NCBI GenBank assembly: GCA_025998755.1
Contig: AP024674.1
Location: 1,040,162 to 1,104,161, forward strand
Direction: 5' to 3'
DNA: 64,000 bases
Source of the DNA: Armatimonadota bacterium
Lineage (GTDB): Bacteria > Armatimonadota > UBA5829 > DSUL01
The notes below the pieces were generated by a model. It made no database searches. It was not told the origin of the DNA and saw only the letters and a program-made list of their open reading frames with translations. Both the position numbers and the translations under genes were made by a program. This document shows positions 26,542 through 33,966 of this stretch, piece by piece (the stretch's first letter is position 1; each line of letters opens with the position of its first letter).

Positions 26542-27863
26542 TGCGACATCCTCACAGTTACGCTCCTGTCCGGTCTGAGATACTTCGCAGCCACGCGCCG
26601 GACGTCTTCCCGGGTGACCGCAGAGATGTGCGACGCATAATCCAGACTGTCCCGAATGCTGCTGAGCACGGCGTAGAACCCCAGGCTGCCTGCCTGCCCG
26701 GCCGCCGTCTCCACTTCAAAGGCATAGGTCCCCAGCAGATACCGCTTGGCCGCTTCCAACTCGGCCTCCGTTACGCCCTCGCGTCCAACGACGTCCAGCT
26801 GCCTCAATATCTCCGCCCGGTTCTCCTCCGTCTTGCCCGGCTCGGACACCAGCGTGAATGTCACCCGCGCCGGCAGCTTCTGAGTCAGGAAACTGACATC
26901 AATGGCCTTGGCCGTTTTGTTCTGCGTCACCAGCGCATCGTGGAGCCTTCCGGCAGACTGGCGCACCAGAACGCTGATGAGCACATCCATGGCCCACACG
27001 TCTGCAGGCGCATCTATCCCCGGCCCCAGGAACCCTACGCTCATCCACTCGCTTCCGTCGGGAGCCCGCGGCAAATCCACCACTACTGGCTTCTCCGGCG
27101 GGGAAGGCTTCTCCGGCCATTCGGGCGCTGCGCCCTCAGGCACGGAGGCGAACGCGCGCTCCAGCGCAGAAAGCGTCTGCTGCGGCTGCACTCCACCCAC
27201 CACGATGACTGTGATCGCAGCGCCCACGTAATTTCTGTTATGGAAGGCCCGCAGGGCCGGCGGTCCGATCCGCGAGACCGCTTCGGCGGATGCGTAAACG
27301 GGGCGGCCGTACGGATGCGAACCGTATAACCGGGGGCCGATCTCATCGTCCAGAAACTGGGTGGGATCCGAGCGCCGCCCGGCGATCTCGCTAAGAATGA
27401 CCCGCCGCTCCCGCTCCATCTCCTCTTCTTCGAACAGCGGATTCTGCAGAGCGTCCGCCAGCAGGTCAATGGCCACTCTCAGGTGCTGCGGAGCGACCGT
27501 CGTATGGAAGTGCGCCCAGTCGCGCGAGGTAGACGCATTCAGGGTGGCTCCCAGATTCTCGATGCGCTCGTCCAGACGTCCGCGCGGGTTGGCGGGAGTG
27601 CCCTTGAAAAGCATGTGTTCCAGAAAGTGCGCCGCTCCCTCTTCGCCGGGTTTCTCAAAGACCGATCCTGCCCGCACCCACACGTCGACGCAGGCAAGCG
27701 GCAGAGACGGATCGGCATAAACCACCAAATGAACACCATTGGGAAGGCGCTTCTCGAAGCACCCGGGGCCATCCGCCGCCGATGAGGGCGCGACGATGGC
27801 GGCGATGATGGCTAGAATGATTGCGCCAAGGGGACGCGCGCCCCCGCCAGGAGTGCGGCGCAA
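26538..27863 (-). CDS. M16 family zinc metallopeptidase, active subunit
   Basis: The zinc motif HFLEH (GAAHFLEHMLFKGTP) and the downstream glutamate region (EMERERRVILSEIAGRRSDP) are intact. The start is uncertain: no ATG gives a clean signal peptide, but TTG at 27863 yields RRTPGGGARPLGAIILAIIAAIVAPSSA, a convincing one. An ATG at 27929 would extend it into rodA. With the TTG start it is head to head with rodA, only 7 bases apart. It is followed by the inactive partner with a 4-base overlap. Confidence 0.85.
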   Translation of the reverse strand: MRRTPGGGARPLGAIILAIIAAIVAPSSAADGPGCFEKRLPNGVHLVVYADPSLPLACVDVWVRAGSVFEKPGEEGAAHFLEHMLFKGTPANPRGRLDERIENLGATLNASTSRDWAHFHTTVAPQHLRVAIDLLADALQNPLFEEEEMERERRVILSEIAGRRSDPTQFLDDEIGPRLYGSHPYGRPVYASAEAVSRIGPPALRAFHNRNYVGAAITVIVVGGVQPQQTLSALERAFASVPEGAAPEWPEKPSPPEKPVVVDLPRAPDGSEWMSVGFLGPGIDAPADVWAMDVLISVLVRQSAGRLHDALVTQNKTAKAIDVSFLTQKLPARVTFTLVSEPGKTEENRAEILRQLDVVGREGVTEAELEAAKRYLLGTYAFEVETAAGQAGSLGFYAVLSSIRDSLDYASHISAVTREDVRRVAAKYLRPDRSVTVRMSQ

Positions 27864-27870
27864 CGTGCGG

Positions 27871-29004
27871 ATGGACGGTTTTCTTTCAGTGGCTGTCAAC
27901 GCAATACGCTCCAGAAGATTCGAGAACATAGACTGGGTGCTCCTGCTCACCGTGCTGGCGATCGGCATTTTCGGCATCCTGATGCTCGCCTCTGCCGCCG
28001 GAGGCGGACAGCGCAGTCTCCGTCTGGCCGAAGACCAGCTTGCCGCGGCTCTGTTCGGCTTCCTCCTTATGAGCGCCGTTGCCGCCCTGGATGACAACAT
28101 ACTCCCCCGCATCAGCCGGTGGCTATACTGGGGGACTGTGGTGATGTTGCTTGTAGTGGACGTGGTCGGCACCGGATCTCACGGAGCGCAGCGCTGGCTT
28201 ACCGTGGGACCCATCCGGTTCCAGCCGTCCGAGCCCGCCAAGGTGGCGCTGATCATCACGCTCGCTGTGCTGTATCTCCGGCATTATGACGAAATCCATG
28301 AGTTCCGCACCGTGCTGCGGTCCCTGCTCCATCTGGCCCTGCCGATGGCGCTCATCTTCAAGCAACCAGATCTCGGAACAATGCTGGTGCTGTGCGCGGT
28401 GTGGCTGGGCGTATCGCTGGCGGCGGGAGTGCGCTGGAAGCACATTCTGGTGCTCGGAATAACCGGACTGGCACTGTTCGGCCTCGCCTGGCAGACGGGA
28501 CTGCTGCGCGACTATCAGAAGCAACGGATCCTGTCACTTTTCGCCCCGGAAGCCGACCCGCAAGGGTCAGGCTATCATATTCGCCAGTCACGCATCGCCA
28601 TCGGGTCCGGGAAGTTGCTGGGAAAAGGGTATATGCAGGGCACTCAGAGCCAGCTGAACTTCATTCCAGAGCAGCATACCGACTTTATCTTCACGGTGGT
28701 GGGTGAGGAGCTGGGCTTCGCCGGTTCCGCAGCGCTTGTCGGGCTGTACTGGATCCTGGTGGCCCGCATTGTAGCCACAATGCACGCCACCGAAGAGAGG
28801 CTGGGCCGGATGCTCGCAGGGGGGGTGGCGGCGATGTTTCTGTTCCATATCTTCGTCAACATCGGGATGACCATGGGCATCATGCCCGTGACAGGAGTGC
28901 CTCTGCCGCTGGTGAGCTACGGACGCAGCAACCTGCTCTCATCCCTTGCCGCCATCGGGCTGGTGCTGGGCGTGTATGCCCGCCGGCACCGCATTACGTT
29001 CTGA
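27871..29004 (+). CDS. rodA: RodA/FtsW-type peptidoglycan polymerase
   Basis: A 377-residue SEDS protein with about ten TM helices. Typical motifs are HGAQRWLTVGPIRFQPSEPAK, GYHIRQSRIAIGSGKLLGKG, LNFIPEQHTDFIFTVVGEE and the C-terminal TGVPLPLVSYGRSNLLSS. SEDS proteins polymerise lipid II glycan chains together with a class B penicillin-binding protein; RodA serves side-wall growth. FtsW was considered, but the GKGYMQGTQSQLNFIPEQHTDF form favours RodA. A GTG at 27865 is an alternative start closer to AGGAG. Confidence 0.92.
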   Translation: MDGFLSVAVNAIRSRRFENIDWVLLLTVLAIGIFGILMLASAAGGGQRSLRLAEDQLAAALFGFLLMSAVAALDDNILPRISRWLYWGTVVMLLVVDVVGTGSHGAQRWLTVGPIRFQPSEPAKVALIITLAVLYLRHYDEIHEFRTVLRSLLHLALPMALIFKQPDLGTMLVLCAVWLGVSLAAGVRWKHILVLGITGLALFGLAWQTGLLRDYQKQRILSLFAPEADPQGSGYHIRQSRIAIGSGKLLGKGYMQGTQSQLNFIPEQHTDFIFTVVGEELGFAGSAALVGLYWILVARIVATMHATEERLGRMLAGGVAAMFLFHIFVNIGMTMGIMPVTGVPLPLVSYGRSNLLSSLAAIGLVLGVYARRHRITF

Positions 29005-29010
29005 GCCCGT

Positions 29011-30087
29011 TCAGGGCTCGATAATCCTCAGGTCTTTCGGAGAGTGTGTCAGGATCTCGCAGCCGTCTGCCGTGACCACCACGTCATCCTCTATTCGCAC
29101 TCCCCCGAGCCCCTCGATGTAGATCCCCGGTTCCACCGTTACGACCATCCCTTCCTGAAGGATAACCGCGCTCCGAGGACTGAGCGCGGGGCCGTCGTGA
29201 ACGTCGAGCCCCAGCATATGCCCCAAGCCGTGCCCGAAGCAATCGCCGTAACCCGCCTCGCTGATGATCCGACGCGCCACGCCATCCACCTCGACACCGC
29301 TCTTTCCCGGACGGATGGCCGCCAGCGCCGCCTCCTGGGCGATTAAAACAACTTGGTAAATTTCTGCCAGGCGGGAGGCTGGTCTTCCGAGAAACAACGT
29401 CCGCGTAATGTCCGCAGCATATCCGTCCACCGCCGCGCCGAAATCCAGCAGAACAGGATCCCCTTCGCTGAGAGGGCGATCCGTCGGCCGGGCGTGCGGG
29501 AGGGCCGCGCGCGGCCCGGATGCAACAATCGCCGGGAAAGACTCTCGCTCCGCCCCTGCCTTACCCAGGGCATATGTCAGCTCGAGGGCCACATCCCGTT
29601 CCGAGACACCCGGGCGGATGTGCGCCAGGATCTGGCGGAACGCCTCATCCGTGACTGCGGCCGCTCGACGGATGCGCTCCACCTCCTGCGCATCCTTGAC
29701 TGCACGCATCTCCGAGACAAGCCCCTTGCGGCCATCCAGCGTGACCTCCGGAGCCGCTTTTGAAACCAGATCAAGCTGCTCGCAGGTCATTACGTCGGAC
29801 TCAAAGCCGACCCGCATCGCCCCCCGCCCGGCAAGGAAACCTCCGATCTGCGCCGCGAGGGGCTCGTTGGAGATACGCAACTCCCATCCGGGACACTCCT
29901 CCGCCGCCTGGATGCGGTAGCGTCCATCGGTGAAGAGAACCTCTGCCCCTGCAGTCACCACGCAAGCCCCGCTCGAGCCAGTGAAACCGCTCAGCCAGCG
30001 GACGTTCAGGAGGTCCAGCACGACAAAAGCTTCCAGCTCCTCTGCCGCCATTTTCTGCCGCAGGCGGCCCAATCTGTCCTGTCTCAT
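29011..30087 (-). CDS. Xaa-Pro aminopeptidase (M24 family)
   Basis: A 358-residue metallopeptidase that removes an N-terminal residue preceding proline. It has a creatinase-like N-terminal domain (VRWLSGFTGSSGACVVT) and a pita-bread catalytic domain. Metal ligands are visible as two Asp (LLDFGAAVDGYAADITRTLF), His (FGHGLGHMLGLDVHD) and two Glu (VTVEPGIYI; GVRIEDDVVV). It begins inside the end of the Trm112-AroQ gene (4-base overlap). Confidence 0.93.
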   Translation of the reverse strand: MRQDRLGRLRQKMAAEELEAFVVLDLLNVRWLSGFTGSSGACVVTAGAEVLFTDGRYRIQAAEECPGWELRISNEPLAAQIGGFLAGRGAMRVGFESDVMTCEQLDLVSKAAPEVTLDGRKGLVSEMRAVKDAQEVERIRRAAAVTDEAFRQILAHIRPGVSERDVALELTYALGKAGAERESFPAIVASGPRAALPHARPTDRPLSEGDPVLLDFGAAVDGYAADITRTLFLGRPASRLAEIYQVVLIAQEAALAAIRPGKSGVEVDGVARRIISEAGYGDCFGHGLGHMLGLDVHDGPALSPRSAVILQEGMVVTVEPGIYIEGLGGVRIEDDVVVTADGCEILTHSPKDLRIIEP

Positions 30088-30746
30088 GCTCTCTTCCTGG
30101 CCAGCGAAACCGCCGCTCGCAGCCCCAGAACGTAGCTTTCAGCGCCGAATCCACTGACGATGCCGTCCACCGCGGCGCCGGTGATGGACACACGCCGGAA
30201 CTCCTCGCGAGCGTGGATGTTCGACAGGTGCACCTCCACCTTGGGACAGTCCAGCGCCGAAAGCGCGTCCCGTATCGCGACGCTGGTATGAGTGTAAGCT
30301 GCAGGATTGATTACCAGCGCCGAATACCCGTCCCTTACAGATTGCACCAGCGAAACAATCTCGCCCTCGTGATTTGACTGAACGCACCGCAGCACGCATC
30401 CCAGCGCCAGCGCCTCCGCTTGGAGCATGCGGTCAATATCCTCTAGCGTGGTGGTGCCGTAAATCTCCGGCTCACGTGTTCCGAGGAGATTCAGGTTCGG
30501 TCCGTGGATGACCAGCACACTGAGATCCCGCTGGGGCAGAGACGCAAACTGCTCTTCTGTGTCGGGCGACTGCTCCAGCCGCTCCTCACTCGGACCGGCT
30601 TCCGCAAGCAGGGAAGGAATTCCGTCCGTCACCGGATAGCGCGTGCCACACTCACGGCAAACCATCGCCTCACCATCCGCGTAAAGCTCCGGCCGATCCT
30701 CACAGGCCGGACAACTTACGATGCGCAGATACTGATCCAGACTCAA
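30084..30746 (-). CDS. aroQ: Trm112-like zinc domain fused to 3-dehydroquinate dehydratase (type II)
   Basis: A single frame joins two families. Residues 1-50 form a Trm112-like zinc ribbon: cysteines C12, C15, C30 and C33 (SCPACEDR; VCRECGTRYPVTDGIP). After a 25-residue acidic linker, residues 75-220 are a complete type II dehydroquinase (VLVIHGPNLNLLGTREPEIYG with the catalytic Tyr96 and loop Arg91; LVINPAAYTHTS; EVHLSNIHAREEFR). It dehydrates 3-dehydroquinate in the shikimate pathway. TTG at 30746 has GGGAGG upstream; an ATG at 30791, directly after the upstream stop, is the alternative. The fusion is unusual. Confidence 0.9.
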   Translation of the reverse strand: MSLDQYLRIVSCPACEDRPELYADGEAMVCRECGTRYPVTDGIPSLLAEAGPSEERLEQSPDTEEQFASLPQRDLSVLVIHGPNLNLLGTREPEIYGTTTLEDIDRMLQAEALALGCVLRCVQSNHEGEIVSLVQSVRDGYSALVINPAAYTHTSVAIRDALSALDCPKVEVHLSNIHAREEFRRVSITGAAVDGIVSGFGAESYVLGLRAAVSLARKRA

Positions 30747-30791
30747 CTCGACCCTCCCAGGGGGAAACAGAGCGACGACGCACCGGCCCAT

Positions 30792-31529
30792 TCAGGTGCC
30801 CATCGCCTGCAGATACTGCTCAAGGACGTGCTCCACCGGGCCGTCGGCGTTCACAAGCCCTTCGTGCAGCCATACACACCGCGTGGCGACCCTGCGGACG
30901 CTCTCCAGATCGTGCGAGACGAAGATAATAGTCTTCTCCTCATTCTGAAACTCTCGGATCTTGCGGAGGCATTTCTGCTGGAAAGCCTCGTCCCCCACCG
31001 CCAGAACCTCATCCACCAACAGCACATCCGGGCGGGTGTGGACAGCCACGGAGAAGCCCAGCCGCATCACCATGCCCGCCGAGTAAGAGCGAAGCGGTGC
31101 ATCCCGGAACCGCTCCAGCTCAGCAAACTCGATGATGCTGTCCAGGGATTGTCTCACATCCCTCTCACGCATGCCAAGGATGACACCGTTTAGCAGAACA
31201 TTCTGCTCACCAGTCAGATCGGGATGAAAGCCGGCACCGAGTTCCAGCAGGGCGGCCACTCGGCCATGCACCTCCACCACTCCGGACGTGGGCAGATACA
31301 CCCGGCCGAGCAGCCCCAGCAAGGTGCTCTTGCCTGATCCGTTCCGGCCCACCACAGCCACCGTTTCGCCTTTCGCAACGGTCAGGGTGACGCCCTTCAG
31401 CGCCCACAGGTCCTCGTAGCGCCTGCGCAGAAACCCGGCCAGCGCACCCTTTAGAGTATTGACCGGATGATGCGCCAGACGGAAGCGCTTCCGCACGTCC
31501 ATCAGTCTGACCGCCGCATCCATCGCCAT
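30792..31529 (-). CDS. polysaccharide export ABC transporter, ATP-binding subunit (Wzt/TagH type)
   Basis: A 245-residue ATPase. Walker A is GRNGSGKST, followed by the family loop GRVAALLELGAGFHPDLTG, the signature LRSYSAGM and Walker B VLLVDEVLAVGDEAF. These are hallmarks of O-antigen, capsule or teichoic-acid exporters. The C-terminal glycan-recognition domain found in some Wzt proteins is absent. The ATG at 31529 overlaps the stop of the permease gene, so the two are translationally coupled. Confidence 0.92.
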   Translation of the reverse strand: MAMDAAVRLMDVRKRFRLAHHPVNTLKGALAGFLRRRYEDLWALKGVTLTVAKGETVAVVGRNGSGKSTLLGLLGRVYLPTSGVVEVHGRVAALLELGAGFHPDLTGEQNVLLNGVILGMRERDVRQSLDSIIEFAELERFRDAPLRSYSAGMVMRLGFSVAVHTRPDVLLVDEVLAVGDEAFQQKCLRKIREFQNEEKTIIFVSHDLESVRRVATRCVWLHEGLVNADGPVEHVLEQYLQAMGT

Positions 31530-32359
31530 CAGGGGCGCTCCGCGAACAGCCACTTCCGGTTGTTGAAGAAGGCGTATCCGGCCGCCAGAGTCACTATCGA
31601 GATCGTGGCCGCGATGGCCAGATGATGCATCGCCAGGGGAACGTCTTCGATGCCTTTACCGACAAAGCGGGGAAGCAGAAGCTGGCGATACCATTCCAGA
31701 TAGGTTGCCATCGGATTCCAGTGATACACCTCCCAGATCCGGGCCCTGAGCGCCTCAGGGATTTTCTCTGACACCAGGATCTGCTCGCTGAGGTAAATTA
31801 CCGGACAGAAGTAGAAGAACAGGTTCGTGGACACCCCCACGAGATAGCGGATGTCCTCGTAGAACACCGAAAGCGCGGACACGAAAAACGCAAGACCAAG
31901 GATCAAGGCCAGCTGCAGCGCTACAGCCACCGGCAAAAGCAGCCAGCCGGGCTCCACCGCCACCCCGAGAACCAACAGGTACACGAAGAACACACCCAGA
32001 GCCAGCAGCAGATGGACCAGATTCGCAAGCGCCACCGAGATCGGCAGCGCCTCCCGGGGAAAATACACCTTCTTCAGCAGATCCAGGTGCCGCAGCACGC
32101 TCTCACCCGCGTCGGACAGGGTCATCTGGAAGAACATCCAGGGCAGAAAGGCGCAAAGCACATACGCCGAGTAATTCGGGATGCCGATGTTCAGGACATA
32201 CTTGAAGACGATGGTGATGGTGGCAACCTGCACCAGAGGATTGGCCAGCGACCAGAAGAACCCCAGGACGCTGTTCTTGTAGCGCACCGCCAGGTCGCGA
32301 AGCACCAGCGACCGCACCAGGTCCCGGTAGCGCCAGAGCTCTTTCAGATCCTCGATCAC
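31529..32359 (-). CDS. polysaccharide export ABC transporter, permease (Wzm/TagG type)
   Basis: A 276-residue ABC-2 permease with six TM helices. The N-terminal LWRYRDLVRSLVLRDLAVRYK and the segment LGFFWSLANPLVQVATITIVF are characteristic of Wzm/KpsM/TagG. With the adjacent ATPase it should move a lipid-linked glycan across the cytoplasmic membrane. No glycan-synthesis genes flank it, so the exported polymer is unknown. Confidence 0.92.
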   Translation of the reverse strand: MIEDLKELWRYRDLVRSLVLRDLAVRYKNSVLGFFWSLANPLVQVATITIVFKYVLNIGIPNYSAYVLCAFLPWMFFQMTLSDAGESVLRHLDLLKKVYFPREALPISVALANLVHLLLALGVFFVYLLVLGVAVEPGWLLLPVAVALQLALILGLAFFVSALSVFYEDIRYLVGVSTNLFFYFCPVIYLSEQILVSEKIPEALRARIWEVYHWNPMATYLEWYRQLLLPRFVGKGIEDVPLAMHHLAIAATISIVTLAAGYAFFNNRKWLFAERP

Positions 32360-32408
32360 CGCCGCATCCTCCTGCCGGATGCAACGGAGGGCCCTGGCAC
32401 CGCGGCCC

Positions 32409-33944
32409 TCACTGCCCGCCGGTCGCGAGGTGCATGATCTTCTCCTGCGTCGCTTCCTCGCGCGAAAGCTCTCCGGCCAACCGGCCCTCGTGCATCACGA
32501 TGATGCGGTCGCTCATCCCCAGCACCTCAGGAAGCTCCGAGGAGATCATCAAGATGGCTTTCCCCTCCGCAGCCAGCCGGTTCATGAGCTGGTAGATCTC
32601 CACCTTGGAGCCCACGTCTATCCCCCGAGTCGGCTCATCGAAGATGAGCACCTTGGAATCCGTGAACAGCCACTTCGCCAGGACGACCTTCTGCTGATTG
32701 CCGCCCGACAGGTTCTGGGCCCTTTGCTCCACTCCGGGAGTGCGGATGCGCAGATCGTCCACAAACCTCGCCGCCACCGCCCGCTCAACTCCCTGACGGA
32801 TAAAGAACAACCGGCAGACAGCGTCCAGATTCGCAAGCGTAATGTTCTCCCGGATGCTCATTCCGAGGATCAGCCCCTGCGCCTTGCGGTCCTCGGTGAC
32901 CAGTCCGATACCGGCGTCAATAGCGTCGCGCGGGCCGCGCACCTTCAGCGGCTTTCCCTCCAGCAGCACCTCGCCGGAGTCCATTTCATCCGCCCCGAAA
33001 ATGACACGCGCCACCTCTGTCCGTCCGGCTCCCACCAAACCGGCGAGGCCCACCACCTCGCCCGCGCGCACCTGGAACGAGATGTCCTCAAGAGCCCCTC
33101 TCCGGGTAACGCCCCGCAGTTCCAGCATCACCGGTCCGGGTTGAACAGCGACCTTGGGAATCTGATCGCGGATCTCCCGGCCCACCATCATCCGGATGAC
33201 CGACTCCCGGTCCAGCTCCTGCACAGGCCGCGTCCCGACCACCTGACCGTCCCGCAGCACCGTTACCCGGTCCGCGATAGAGAAGATCTCCTCCAGCCGA
33301 TGCGATATGTAGATGATGGCGACTCCTTGCTCCTTCAGACGCCGGATCAGATCGAAAAGGTGGGCCAGTTCGTGCTCGGTAAGAGTGGCTGAGGGCTCAT
33401 CCATGGCGATGACGCGGGCTTTGCGCGACGTCGCCTTGGCCACCTCCACCATCTGCTGCTGTGCAACGGAAAGACGGTTGACGGGCAGCCGGATATCCAG
33501 ACGCACGCCAAGGTCGTCGATCAGTCTTTGCGCCTCGGCGTGCATGGTGCGGAAGTCCACAAATCCCGGAATGCGCGCGCGGGGCTCACGGCCCAGGAAG
33601 ATATTCTCCGCGGCGCTCAGGTAGGGTACCAGGTTGAACTCCTGATAGATGATACTGATGCCCAGATCCATCGCCCGCTGGGGGGAGTCAATCTCCACAC
33701 GCTCGCGCTGAAGAAGGATCTCCCCGGTGTCTTTCGTCTCGGCCCCGGCCAGGATCTTCATCAGCGTCGACTTTCCGGCGCCGTTCTCCCCCACCAAGGC
33801 GTGCACCTCTCCCCGGCGCACATCGAAGGATACGCCTCTCAAGGCCTGAACGCCGGGATAGCTTTTGCTGATCCCGCGCATCTCCAACACGGTATCCACG
33901 ACCGGTTCCACTGTCGATGTACTGCTTTGCGGAGGTTCCTGCAT
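32409..33944 (-). CDS. sugar ABC transporter ATP-binding protein (RbsA/MglA type)
   Basis: A 511-residue tandem ATPase of the carbohydrate-uptake family 2. The first half has Walker A GENGAGKST and signature LSVAQQQMVEVAKA; the second has a degenerate Walker A (GLVGAGRTE) and signature LSGGNQQKVVLAKW. It should energise import of a monosaccharide. The usual permease and periplasmic binding protein are not next to it. The ATG at 33944, with GGGGA upstream, lies 22 bases past the TPR gene stop, so cotranscription is likely. Confidence 0.92.
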   Translation of the reverse strand: MQEPPQSSTSTVEPVVDTVLEMRGISKSYPGVQALRGVSFDVRRGEVHALVGENGAGKSTLMKILAGAETKDTGEILLQRERVEIDSPQRAMDLGISIIYQEFNLVPYLSAAENIFLGREPRARIPGFVDFRTMHAEAQRLIDDLGVRLDIRLPVNRLSVAQQQMVEVAKATSRKARVIAMDEPSATLTEHELAHLFDLIRRLKEQGVAIIYISHRLEEIFSIADRVTVLRDGQVVGTRPVQELDRESVIRMMVGREIRDQIPKVAVQPGPVMLELRGVTRRGALEDISFQVRAGEVVGLAGLVGAGRTEVARVIFGADEMDSGEVLLEGKPLKVRGPRDAIDAGIGLVTEDRKAQGLILGMSIRENITLANLDAVCRLFFIRQGVERAVAARFVDDLRIRTPGVEQRAQNLSGGNQQKVVLAKWLFTDSKVLIFDEPTRGIDVGSKVEIYQLMNRLAAEGKAILMISSELPEVLGMSDRIIVMHEGRLAGELSREEATQEKIMHLATGGQ

Positions 33945-33966
33945 CTTCACGTTCCCCAGCCGCCAC

